64,000 nt of DNA, taken from the NCBI GenBank assembly GCA_902778105.1, contig CACYWN010000001.1:155611-219610 (forward strand), read 5' to 3'. Source of the DNA: an uncultured Bacteroidia bacterium. GTDB taxonomy: Bacteria > Bacteroidota > Bacteroidia > Bacteroidales > UBA932. The first letter of the stretch is position 1; each line of letters opens with the position of its first letter. Position numbers and translations under genes: made by a program. Shown one piece after another: positions 25,818 to 34,210 of this stretch. Under the pieces are notes generated by a model that saw only the letters and a list, made by a program, of their open reading frames with translations, was not told the origin of the DNA and did no database searches.

Positions 25818-28295
25818 TTATGCACGGATACGCTTCCGGTACCAGTCCCATTTGAGCAGGCGGCGGAAGATGAAGGGTTCAAGGGAATAGGTCAGCAGGA
25901 TGGTGGTCGCCATCCCGATGAGGGTGATGATGCCGATGGAGCGGATGGCCGGATGCCGGGCGAAGACCAGGGACAGGACCACGATGGCCAGCACGAGGGC
26001 GGAGAAGACGATGGCCACCTTGTGGAAATCCAACATCTCCCGCTGTCCGGTCCGGGCTTCCTTCAGGAGCCCCTCCATCACGAAAATGCTGTAATCCACT
26101 CCGATGCCGAAGATGAAGGTGGAGATGACGATGTTGATCAGGTTGAACTCCAACCCCAGGAGGGCCATCAGGCCCTGCAGGACATACCAGCTCAGGAACA
26201 TCGGGAGGAAGGCCACAAGGGCCGTAATGATGTTCCGGAAAGCGATAAGCAGGACCAGCAGGACGAACAGGGAGGAGATCCACTGGGTCGTGTTGAAGTC
26301 GTCGTGGACGATCTCGACCATGTCCCGGCAGTAATAGAACGGTTCCAGGACCAGGGCTTGGGGGCCTGAGACAAGGGCGGCGGTCACGGCGTCGGCGTCC
26401 TCCGGACGGAAGGCGACGGACGTAAAGACCATGTACCGGCCACTCTTCTGCCGCTCGATGTAATTGTCCGTCAATTCTTTCGGGAAAACCTCCGCCTCAT
26501 AGAGGTTTCCGGGGCAGTAGTCGGCGTCCAACAGGGCCTGGAAGGGCTGGAACAGGGAGGCTTCCAGTCCGTTGTGACGGGCGGCCGCTGCGATCTCACG
26601 CCAGGCCTGGGTTTCCCTTTCCGGCGTCCAGAAGGCTTTCCAGGCGGCAATCCGCGCTTCCTGGTCCTTTTCGGACAGGAAAAGAAGCGACGCAAGGGGT
26701 GAATAGCCTTTTACCAGACCGGCGGCGGACAGGGAGTCCAGTTTCCGGGTCAGGACCTTGTTGTATTCGAGTGCCTGGTCCAGGTCCTCGTCATAGGCGG
26801 CGAAGTACAGGTCCATGTTGCCGCTGGCGTTCTTCTCGCTGTAAAGGCGCTGGCTCTCGGTGAGGACCGGCTCGTCGTAGTCCAGGTTCCGCAGGTCGCT
26901 GTCGAACTTGACCCGATGGCTCAGGGCGACGCCGGCGACGATCACCGCCGCCATCGCCAGGAGCACCCAGCGGTTCCGGTCCCAGGGAAGGTTGTTGATG
27001 CGGTCGATGGCGTGGAATCCCTTGTAACGCTTGAACTTGACCTGCTCCGGCTTCATGAAGTGGGGCAGGAAGAACAGGGCGAAGAAGGTATTGCCGAACA
27101 GGGCGAAGGTGGCGAACAGGCCGAAGTCCCGGAGCAGGTCGCTTTCCGTGAACAGGAGACCCAGGAAAGCGCCGATCGTGGTGATGCATCCCAGGGTGAC
27201 GGGAGTGGATTCCTCCCGGAGCATCTGTTCCACGTCACCCACGTAGTAGTGGTGGATGAGCACGTGCAGGCAATAGCTGATCGCTACGCCCAGGACGATG
27301 GCGCCAAGCCCGAGGGCCATCAGCGACATATACCCCTTGATCCAGTACATGCAGGAGAGCGAAAAAGCGGCTCCGTACACGATGGGGACGATCTGTTGCC
27401 AGATGAAGGTCCAGCTGTGGAAGCTCAGCAGCAGGATGACGAGGATGATGAGCAGGGAGACGCCCACGGTCATCAGCAGGTCACCCTTGATGGTGCTGGC
27501 GTTGGAGACGCTGCCCAGCGGTGTCCCGTGTGCCAGGACACGGACATCGGGATGGGCGGCTTCGAAATCCTTGCGGGTCCGGTTCATCAGGCGGTAGAAC
27601 TTCGTACCGGCCCCGGAGTCCATCGAATTGAATCCCGGTGACAGGAATGCCAGGGCGACCGTCTTGTCGGGGCAGAAGAAGTGCCCCTCGTCAAGGGTGA
27701 ATCCGCCGGCGGAGACCCCGCCCTCCGGCATCAGCTGCCCGAGGAGGATATTCCTCAGTCCCAACGGGTCCATCGTGACCAGCTGGGTGATCTCCCCGGT
27801 TTCGTCTGCCTCCAGCAGGGCCAGGTTGTCCTGCATCGCCTTCTCCACCGCTTCGGGTTCCAGGGCCGCGGCGAACGCGGCATACAGGGACGTGTCGATG
27901 AAGGTCGGAAGATGTTCGAACCCGTAATCGATGGCTCCCTGCATCGTACCCATGTCCAGGTTGTGCAGGATGCCGGTGATGAAACTGCCCGTCGAGTCCT
28001 GCTGCAGCAGGGCCTCGCAGTATTCGTCCAGACAGGCCCCCAGGGTGGCCGGGTCCAGCGGGTTTGACGGATCCGTGGACGTGACCTGGATGAAAACTTT
28101 GTCTTTCAGCCCTATATCGCTGAATGCCAGTTCATTGTCCGTGCTGGAACGGGGAAGGAGCTTGACGATGTCCTCCTCGTAACGGAGTTTGAGGCCGAAG
28201 AAGAGGAAAAGGAGGAAACTGCCTGCCAGCAGCAGGTACAGGAAACTCCTGTGTTTCTGGAAATAGCGGTAAAGAGGAAGGAAAATCCTGTGCAT
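25818..28295 (-). CDS. RND/MMPL-superfamily exporter
   Basis: An 825-residue inner-membrane transporter of the RND/MMPL type with two halves, each with one membrane helix, a large periplasmic domain and five helices (first helix about residues 16-36; second-half helix near LLAMAAVIVAGVALS). Helix motifs such as GLGAIVLGVAISYCLH and FGIGVDYSIFVMEG with an Asp in the membrane support proton-driven transport. MMPL-like members often move lipids or hopanoids to the outer envelope. It lies 15 bases after the lipoprotein gene and abuts fakA, suggesting a fatty acid or lipid substrate. Confidence 0.87.
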   Translation of the reverse strand: MHRIFLPLYRYFQKHRSFLYLLLAGSFLLFLFFGLKLRYEEDIVKLLPRSSTDNELAFSDIGLKDKVFIQVTSTDPSNPLDPATLGACLDEYCEALLQQDSTGSFITGILHNLDMGTMQGAIDYGFEHLPTFIDTSLYAAFAAALEPEAVEKAMQDNLALLEADETGEITQLVTMDPLGLRNILLGQLMPEGGVSAGGFTLDEGHFFCPDKTVALAFLSPGFNSMDSGAGTKFYRLMNRTRKDFEAAHPDVRVLAHGTPLGSVSNASTIKGDLLMTVGVSLLIILVILLLSFHSWTFIWQQIVPIVYGAAFSLSCMYWIKGYMSLMALGLGAIVLGVAISYCLHVLIHHYYVGDVEQMLREESTPVTLGCITTIGAFLGLLFTESDLLRDFGLFATFALFGNTFFALFFLPHFMKPEQVKFKRYKGFHAIDRINNLPWDRNRWVLLAMAAVIVAGVALSHRVKFDSDLRNLDYDEPVLTESQRLYSEKNASGNMDLYFAAYDEDLDQALEYNKVLTRKLDSLSAAGLVKGYSPLASLLFLSEKDQEARIAAWKAFWTPERETQAWREIAAAARHNGLEASLFQPFQALLDADYCPGNLYEAEVFPKELTDNYIERQKSGRYMVFTSVAFRPEDADAVTAALVSGPQALVLEPFYYCRDMVEIVHDDFNTTQWISSLFVLLVLLIAFRNIITALVAFLPMFLSWYVLQGLMALLGLEFNLINIVISTFIFGIGVDYSIFVMEGLLKEARTGQREMLDFHKVAIVFSALVLAIVVLSLVFARHPAIRSIGIITLIGMATTILLTYSLEPFIFRRLLKWDWYRKRIRA

Positions 28296-28310
28296 CGCGT
28301 GTTCTCGGGC

Positions 28311-28799
28311 TTAGTCGTTGTCCTCCGTCGCACGGTGGAACTCGTAGGTGGATGTCTCTTTGGCGGAGATGATCTTGCCGAAGTGCTGTTCGTCGGACTG
28401 GCTGAGGACGAGGCGGCTCCTGCTGAGTTCTTTCACGTCATAAGCACCCTGGAGGACCATCGATTTGCCGAAGTCCGCGACGGAGATTTTCCGGGCGAAG
28501 TCGATCCGCTTGCTGTCCGGGTCGTAGGAATAGGACGTGACTTCCATCTCGAAGCCCATCCTGCCGGCGGCGACGAGGTCCTCGTCCAGGACCAGTTTGC
28601 ATCCGGAGTCGGTGAAATCCACCGTGACGGTCCTGCCGTTTCCGCTGCTTTCGGAAATAGAGGTGTCCGTTTCGAGGGTGTAGGTATCCAGTATCCAGGT
28701 CCCGTAGATGGCGGTATCGTCCTCCGCTTTGTTCTTGTAACAGGAGACGGCCAGGGACGACAGGAAAGCAAACACCAGGATATGCAGGAAGCTCTTCAT
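28311..28799 (-). CDS. Lipocalin-like lipoprotein
   Basis: A 162-residue lipoprotein (lipobox LAVSC). After the Cys comes an IYGTWILDTYTL start typical of small lipocalin-like Bacteroidota proteins, and then alternating beta strands up to TYEFHRATEDND. It resembles the lipoprotein at 37295-37777 over its whole length (both have YGxWxLDT near the start and a YxxHR or YxFHR end). It is the first gene of the lipid operon and may bind a lipid at the membrane, which is inference. The ATG at 28799 fits the promoter spacing; one 18 bases upstream would be too near the -7 box. Confidence 0.7.
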   Translation of the reverse strand: MKSFLHILVFAFLSSLAVSCYKNKAEDDTAIYGTWILDTYTLETDTSISESSGNGRTVTVDFTDSGCKLVLDEDLVAAGRMGFEMEVTSYSYDPDSKRIDFARKISVADFGKSMVLQGAYDVKELSRSRLVLSQSDEQHFGKIISAKETSTYEFHRATEDND

Positions 28800-28821
28800 T
28801 GTACAATTGGTTTTCATTGTA

Positions 28822-28829
28822 CAAAGATA
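28822..28829 (-). promoter_or_regulatory. -7 box of the lipid operon
   Basis: On the minus strand this reads TATCTTTG, matching TAnnTTTG, 22 bases before the lipoprotein ATG. Gaps below 18 bases in all later genes suggest one transcript from here to the ACP gene. Confidence 0.6.
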
Positions 28830-28846
28830 AGGAATCCTTCCCACAA

Positions 28847-29764
28847 TTAAAAACAGTTCCGCAGGACTTCCACCACGTTGGACGACTTGCCCATGGTATA
28901 GAAATGGACGGCCGGCACCCCGTGCCGGAGCAGGTCGCGGCACTGGGCGGTGCACCATTCGACGCCCAGCCGTCTGACCGCTTCCTTGTCATCTCCGGCA
29001 TCCCGGACGGCATCCGTGAGTTCCACGGGAATGTCGATGGAGAAGGATTCGGGTAGCAGGCTGACCTGCCGGGCCGTCGTGAGCGGCTTGAGGCCGGGGA
29101 TGACCGGGACCGTGATGCCGGCTTTCCGGCAGCGGTCCGCGAAACGGTAGAAAACGGCGTTGTCGAAGAACATCTGGGTGATGATGCAGTCGGCTCCTGC
29201 CTCGACCTTCTGCTTGAGGAAGGCGATGTCGGTTTCCGGATTCGCCGCCTCGAAATGCTTCTCCGGGTAACCGCCGACACCGATGCACAGCCTCTTGCCC
29301 GCCTCCATCCGCCGGATGGCGCGGACCAGTTCGTCGGCGTGGGCATATCCTCCGGGAACAGGCGAGAACCGTTTCTCTCCTTCGAGGGAATCGCCCCGGA
29401 GCGCCATCACGTTGTCGATGCCCATGAAATGGAAGTCCTGCACCAGCCACTCGATTTCGGAGGCGGTATTGCCTGCACAGATGATGTGGGGAACCACCTC
29501 GATGTCGTAACGTCCCTGGATGCAGCCGCAGACGGCGACGGGGGAGACGCGGCTGCGGACCAGCTGCCGGCGGAAGGATCCGTCGGGCTGGGGAACGTAC
29601 TGGATTTCGTCCCGATGCGTCGTGACGTTGATGTAGCGGGGCTTGAACTCCATCAGGGGAGCGATGCTTTCCAGCAGCTGATCCTTGGAGATCCCGCTCA
29701 GGGGAGGAACGATTTCCAGGGAAGGGAAGGGATGGCGGGCATCCAGGAGGTCGGTGATTCTCAT
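28847..29764 (-). CDS. metF: Methylenetetrahydrofolate reductase
   Basis: MetF reduces 5,10-methylene-THF to 5-methyl-THF, the methyl donor for MetH. Characteristic segments are FPSLEIVPP at the start (Glu of the active site), YINVTTHRDE, and LKQKVEAGADCIITQMFFDN. Length (305) is normal to slightly short. Its ATG overlaps the stop codon of metH by four bases (ATGA), so the two are co-translated, matching the biochemical order in methionine synthesis. Confidence 0.95.
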   Translation of the reverse strand: MRITDLLDARHPFPSLEIVPPLSGISKDQLLESIAPLMEFKPRYINVTTHRDEIQYVPQPDGSFRRQLVRSRVSPVAVCGCIQGRYDIEVVPHIICAGNTASEIEWLVQDFHFMGIDNVMALRGDSLEGEKRFSPVPGGYAHADELVRAIRRMEAGKRLCIGVGGYPEKHFEAANPETDIAFLKQKVEAGADCIITQMFFDNAVFYRFADRCRKAGITVPVIPGLKPLTTARQVSLLPESFSIDIPVELTDAVRDAGDDKEAVRRLGVEWCTAQCRDLLRHGVPAVHFYTMGKSSNVVEVLRNCF

Positions 29765-32700
29765 AGCAGATGGGAGAGGAAGGCCTGCGCTTCGGCGGGA
29801 GAGAAGCCGCGTGCAGCCGTGTAAAGATCGTATTGCTTCCTGCCGATATGGCGGATTTCGGGATATCCGGCCTCCGGGTGGAGGACGATAAAGCCGCAGA
29901 TGGCGGCGTCGGGTTGCATCGCGCAGCTTTCGGTAAGGGTGATGTCCAGTCCCTCCGGCAACAGGCGGAGAATGTCGCGTTTGAGGCTGTGGTCCGGGCA
30001 GGAGGCGTAGCCGGCGGCGGGTTTGGCGATGCGGATCCCTTCGGGAAGTCCGGCCTGGAGCCGCCTGTCCAGCCAGGTGGAGGCCGCCTCGGCCAGGGTG
30101 ACCCGGACGGCGCGCTCCATCATGGAATCGTAGTCGTTGCGGCAGGCCTCGCAGGAACAACCTTCGGGATGCGGGTGGGAATGCACGCTGATGGCGAAGA
30201 TACCGAAAGGTCCGGTACCCTCGGACGGGACGAAGTCGGCAAGGGAACGTGCGGGAGCTTCCTCCTGCCGGAGCATCGGAAGGGAACAGGCACCGAGGTC
30301 GATGGCCTCACCGGTCCGGTGGGCGGAGAAGAACCGGGCGGCCAGACGCACCGAGACGCTGTTTTCCCGTACCATCCGATCCAGGACGGCGCGGCCTTCG
30401 GCGGTGAGGTCTTCGGATTCCCGGACGCCCCACACGGCGCGGAACATCGACCAGTCGAAAAGGGGAGTCAGCTCCGTCAGCGGGATTTCCGTCAGCGGCA
30501 GGTCTTCCGGGATACAGGTCGTGTAACTGTCCGGGGCAAAGCCGGTCCGCGGCGTTGCCGGCGCCGTTTTCCTTCCTTCGTGCAGGGCGCGGATTCGGGC
30601 CTGTTCCGCATGTTCGGCGGCTTCGAAAGCCGCCCGGTCACGGAGACAGCGTTTGGCCATCACGGCCCCGGCCGAAGCGTCCGGCGCATAAAAGACGTGG
30701 TCGTACAGGGGCGCCAGCCTGACCGCCGTATGGAGGGCGGATGTCGTGGCGCCGCCGATGAACAGGGGCGTGTCCAGTCCGCGGGCCGCCATCTCCCGAC
30801 AGAGCTCCTCCATCTGGAAGAGGGAAGGGGTGATGAGCCCGCTGACGCCGATGAGGGCGGCCTTGTGCTTTCCGGCGGCCTCCAGGATGGTCTCCTTGTC
30901 CACCATTACACCCAGGTCCACCACCTCGAACCCATTGCAGCGGAGGACGATGCCGGCGATGTTCTTGCCGATGTCGTGGACGTCTCCCTTCACGGTCGCA
31001 TGGATGACGACGGGCCGCCTGGCCGTCTGCTCTCCCTCGGTCATATAGGGTTCCAGCAGGGCTACGGCATCCTTCATCACTTTGGCGGACTTGACCACCT
31101 GGGGAAGGAACATCTTGCCTTCGCCGAAGCGCCGCCCCACTTCTTCCATCCCTTCCATCAGCGGTCCCTCGATGACCTGTACGGCTGATCCCAGCCGTTC
31201 CCGGGCGGCATTCACGGCCTCCGCGAGGCCCTCTTCCCGACCGGTGAGCAGGAACGTTTCCAGAGATTTCCCGGCTCCGCCCGAAATGACAAAACCCTTG
31301 TCATCCTGAGGAGGCCTTTGGCCGACGTGAGGATCTGCCGCCACAGCCATCAACCGTTCCGTCGCATGCGGATCGCGGCACAGGATCAGGTCTTCGACCG
31401 CTGCGCGCAGTCCGGGTTCGATGTCATCATACTGCAGGACCATCCCTGGGTTCACGATGGCCATGTCCAGGCCTGCCCGGATGGCGTGGTACAGGAATAC
31501 GGCATGCATGGCGCTCCGGACCGGATTGTTGCCGCGGAACGCGAAGGACAGGTTGGAGATGCCACCGGAGGTGTAGGCTCCGGGGAGGTTCAGCTTGATC
31601 CAGCGGACCGCCTCGATGAAATCGATGGCATACCGGTCGTGCTCGGGGATGCCCGTGCCGATAGAGAGGACGTTCACGTCGAAAATGAGGTCCTCGGGAG
31701 GGATGCCGATGCCGGTGAGAAGCTTGTATGCGCGTTCCGAAACGGTGATTTTCTTGTCAAAGGTCGTTGCCTGCCCTTCCTCATCGAAGGCCATGACGAC
31801 CATCGCGGCGCCCAGCCGGTGGATTTCTTTCGCCTTCTCCAGGAAGGCTTCTTCTCCGTCCTTGAGACTGATGGAGTTGACGATGCACTTGCCCTGGGCA
31901 TTCTTGAGCCCGGCGAGGATGCATTCCCAGTGGGACGAGTCGATCATCAGGGCCGCCTTCGCCACGGCAGGGTCGTTCTGCAGGGTGCGGACGAAGGTCT
32001 CCATCGCCACCGGCCCGTCCAGCATCGCATCGTCCATATTGATGTCGATGATGTTGGCCCCGCCCTCGATTTGGCCGGCCGCCACCTCCAGCGCCGCGTC
32101 ATAGTCGCCGGCGGCGACCAGGCGGGCGAACTTCCGGCTGCCGGCGACGTTCGTCCGTTCGCCGATGAGGGTGAAGTTCCGCTTTTCCGTGTCGATGAGA
32201 TACGCTTCCAGTCCGCTGACCGTCAGTTTGTTATGCGGTTGCTTCGGCAGGGCGGGGGAGAGGGCCGGGAGGGCCTTGATATGGTCCGGGGTGGTGCCGC
32301 AGCAGCCGCCCGCGATGTTCAGGAGCCCGTCGAACCGGGCCATCCCGGCGGCCATCTGGGCCGGTGTCTGGTCGTACCCGCCCAACTCGTTGGGCAGGCC
32401 GGCGTTCGGGTAGCAGATCACCGGCACGTCGCTGAAGGACGCGATGTCCTTCACCAGCGGCAGGAGCCCGTCCGCTCCGAGCGAACAGTTGACGCCGAAG
32501 GCCGTGAGGGGATAATGCCGGACGGCGGTGTAGAAGGCTTCCAGTGTCTGCCCCGTCAGCGTCCTCCCGCTCTTGTCCCCCACGGATACGGACACAATAA
32601 CAGGGAACGGCTCGTTGTCATTCCGAGCGTCCCCTTCTTTGTCATTCCGAGCGGAGCGAAGGAATCTCGTCTCCACCGCGTACAGCGCCGCCTTCACATT

Positions 32701-33261
32701 CAGCGCGTCGAACGCCGTCTCGATGAGCAGCAGGTCCACCCCGCCCTCGATGAGGGCCTCGACCTGCTCGCGGTAGCTGGCCGCCATTTCGTCGAAACCG
32801 TACGGTCTTTCCGCCGGAGAAGCGATGTCCGGCGCCAGCGTCAGCGACTTGGAAGTCGGGCCGATGCTGCCGGCCACCCAGACCTTCCGCCCGGCCTTGT
32901 CGGCCGCGTCGCGCGCGATCCGGGCCCCCGCGAGGGCCATTTCCTGCGCATGGGCCTCCAGCCCGTACTCCTTCTGGGAGATCCGGTTGGCACTGAAAGT
33001 ATTGGTCTCGATGATATCCGCCCCGGCCTCGATATAGGCCTTGTGCACGGCCGCGATGACATCCGGCCGCGTGAGGTTCAGGCATTCGTTGTTCCCTTTC
33101 AGGGGAATCCGGGCGTCGACAAAGGTTTCCCCGCGGAAATCATGTTCCGTCAGGGAATACCGCTGAATCTGGGTGCCCATCGCCCCGTCCAGGCGGAGCA
33201 GCCGCTTGCTCATTTCTTCCCGTAAATCCATTCCACTACTGTTCACCAACCTGTTTGACAT
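29761..33261 (-). CDS. metH: Cobalamin-dependent methionine synthase
   Basis: MetH transfers a methyl group from methyl-THF via cobalamin to homocysteine. Four modules are visible in order: homocysteine-binding (zinc ligands in GVNCSLG and GGCCGTTPDH), pterin-binding (ERTNVAGSRKFARL), B12-binding (DVHDIGKNI with the cobalt-ligand His) and a C-terminal activation domain. Length is 1166 residues. Two loops carry translated interspersed repeats (FLRSARNDKEGDARNDNE and KGFVISGGAGKSLE), apparently tolerated between domains or strands. The start at 33261 agrees with a -7 box just upstream. No cobalamin riboswitch fits in the leader. Confidence 0.95.
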   Translation of the reverse strand: MSNRLVNSSGMDLREEMSKRLLRLDGAMGTQIQRYSLTEHDFRGETFVDARIPLKGNNECLNLTRPDVIAAVHKAYIEAGADIIETNTFSANRISQKEYGLEAHAQEMALAGARIARDAADKAGRKVWVAGSIGPTSKSLTLAPDIASPAERPYGFDEMAASYREQVEALIEGGVDLLLIETAFDALNVKAALYAVETRFLRSARNDKEGDARNDNEPFPVIVSVSVGDKSGRTLTGQTLEAFYTAVRHYPLTAFGVNCSLGADGLLPLVKDIASFSDVPVICYPNAGLPNELGGYDQTPAQMAAGMARFDGLLNIAGGCCGTTPDHIKALPALSPALPKQPHNKLTVSGLEAYLIDTEKRNFTLIGERTNVAGSRKFARLVAAGDYDAALEVAAGQIEGGANIIDINMDDAMLDGPVAMETFVRTLQNDPAVAKAALMIDSSHWECILAGLKNAQGKCIVNSISLKDGEEAFLEKAKEIHRLGAAMVVMAFDEEGQATTFDKKITVSERAYKLLTGIGIPPEDLIFDVNVLSIGTGIPEHDRYAIDFIEAVRWIKLNLPGAYTSGGISNLSFAFRGNNPVRSAMHAVFLYHAIRAGLDMAIVNPGMVLQYDDIEPGLRAAVEDLILCRDPHATERLMAVAADPHVGQRPPQDDKGFVISGGAGKSLETFLLTGREEGLAEAVNAARERLGSAVQVIEGPLMEGMEEVGRRFGEGKMFLPQVVKSAKVMKDAVALLEPYMTEGEQTARRPVVIHATVKGDVHDIGKNIAGIVLRCNGFEVVDLGVMVDKETILEAAGKHKAALIGVSGLITPSLFQMEELCREMAARGLDTPLFIGGATTSALHTAVRLAPLYDHVFYAPDASAGAVMAKRCLRDRAAFEAAEHAEQARIRALHEGRKTAPATPRTGFAPDSYTTCIPEDLPLTEIPLTELTPLFDWSMFRAVWGVRESEDLTAEGRAVLDRMVRENSVSVRLAARFFSAHRTGEAIDLGACSLPMLRQEEAPARSLADFVPSEGTGPFGIFAISVHSHPHPEGCSCEACRNDYDSMMERAVRVTLAEAASTWLDRRLQAGLPEGIRIAKPAAGYASCPDHSLKRDILRLLPEGLDITLTESCAMQPDAAICGFIVLHPEAGYPEIRHIGRKQYDLYTAARGFSPAEAQAFLSHLL
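31263..31312. repeat. Paired interspersed repeat inside metH
   Basis: An inverted copy ending GAAATGAC at 31290 and a partial direct copy starting TTGTCATCCTGAG at 31299 face each other across a few bases. The pair lies in frame in metH, ahead of the B12-binding region. Confidence 0.6.
32615..32667 (+). repeat. Tandem interspersed repeat inside metH
   Basis: TTGTCATTCCGAGCG occurs at 32615-32629 and again at 32639-32653; the second copy continues GAGCGAAGGAATCT. On the coding strand it gives FLRSARND-type residues in a loop of the homocysteine-binding domain. The reading frame is kept. Confidence 0.75.
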
Positions 33262-33268
33262 ATCCTTG

Positions 33269-33276
33269 CAAATATA
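33269..33276 (-). promoter_or_regulatory. -7 box of metH
   Basis: TATATTTG on the minus strand, eight bases before the metH ATG, implies a very short leader. Confidence 0.55.
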
Positions 33277-33324
33277 GAAACAATCTTTGAAGAATGAAAA
33301 GAGTGGTAATCAGTGTTTTTTTCG

Positions 33325-33332
33325 TATATTTG
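33325..33332 (+). promoter_or_regulatory. -7 box of the ior cluster
   Basis: TATATTTG lies 27 bases before the iorA ATG. It is divergent from the metH promoter. Confidence 0.6.
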
Positions 33333-33359
33333 TCGAGGTGTATAACGAACTTACTTGGA

Positions 33360-33752
33360 ATGAGAGTCAAACGATTGCTGCTCGGTGACGAGGCTTTGGC
33401 CTTGGGTGCGCTCCACGCCGGCCTGTCCGGGGTGTACGCCTATCCCGGAACCCCCTCCACCGAAATCACGGAATTCATCCAGGGTGACCCCCTCGCACGG
33501 GAGCGCGGGGTGCGGAGCCGCTGGTGTACCAACGAGAAAACGGCGATGGAAGCCGCTCTGGGCATGTTCTATGCGGGAAAACGTGCCCTGGTCTGCATGA
33601 AGCACGTCGGAATGAATGTCTGTGCCGATGCCTTCGTGAATGCCGGCATCCGCGAGGAGATGGAGTACAGGGGCGTTTCCGTCATCATCCCGCAGCGTGA
33701 GTGCATGCAGACGCTCGCGCGCAAGAACCGTCAAAAGAAAGCAGCGCAATGA
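33360..33752 (+). pseudogene. iorA: Indolepyruvate oxidoreductase alpha subunit with large internal deletion
   Basis: The first 97 or so residues match the N-terminal pyrimidine-binding domain of IorA (LLLGDEALALGALHAG, YPGTPSTEI, NEKTAMEAALG, MKHVGMNVCADAFVNAG). The last 34 (REEMEYRGVSVIIPQREC) resemble the C-terminal end of the same family. The intervening thiamine-diphosphate domain and the ferredoxin-like Cys motifs are absent, so 131 residues remain where the family has over 500. The frame is intact, which suggests an in-frame deletion or an assembly error. The product cannot carry out the oxidative decarboxylation of arylpyruvates. The stop codon overlaps the iorB start (ATGA). Confidence 0.8.
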
Positions 33753-34210
33753 AAACCGATATCAAGTTAGCCGGCGTGGGCGGGAAGGGTATCCTGTCCA
33801 CGGACCCCATCCACAGCGACCTGATTCCCCGGGGCGGGGCGGACCTCATCCTCTCGATGGAGCCGATGGAGGCGCTGCGCTATCTGCCCTATCTGAGCCC
33901 GGAAGGGGCTGTCGTGACCTCCTCCCGGCCTTTTGTCAATATCCCCGACTACCCTGACGAGGCCGCGGTCCTCCAGGAACTGGATGCACTTCCCCATGTG
34001 ACGCGGATGGACATCGAGCAGGTGGCCAAAAGCCTGCTGGCTCCCCGCAGTGCCAACATGGTGCTGCTCGGGATGGCTGCCCGCCATCTGGCGATCCTGT
34101 CGCCGGACGAATTGAGGAAGGCCTTCCGGACCGTGTTCGCCCGGAAGGGAGACAAGGTCGTAGCAGATAATCTCAAGGCATTCGACGCAGGTTATGAAGG
34201 TCTTCAGTGA
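33749..34210 (+). pseudogene. iorB: Indolepyruvate oxidoreductase beta subunit with internal deletion
   Basis: IorB is the gamma-type subunit that works with IorA. The start LAGVGGKGILS is normal, but it is followed at once by TDPIHSDLIPRGGADLILSMEP, which in the family comes about 35-40 residues later, after the conserved HGMSQRGG region. The rest (MEALRYLPYLSP to the end) is normal; 153 residues remain where about 190 are usual. The residues LS occur at both sides of the likely junction, which fits deletion between short direct repeats. The 3' end overlaps the aminotransferase start by 17 bases. Confidence 0.75.

Noticed and set aside
32573-32776. Plus-strand small frames with FRASPSLSFRAERR-like translation inside metH
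   Set aside because: These are translations of the interspersed repeat on the non-coding strand.
33262-33359. Cobalamin riboswitch upstream of metH
   Set aside because: The -7 box is only eight bases from the ATG, leaving no room for a riboswitch, and no B12-box motif is seen.
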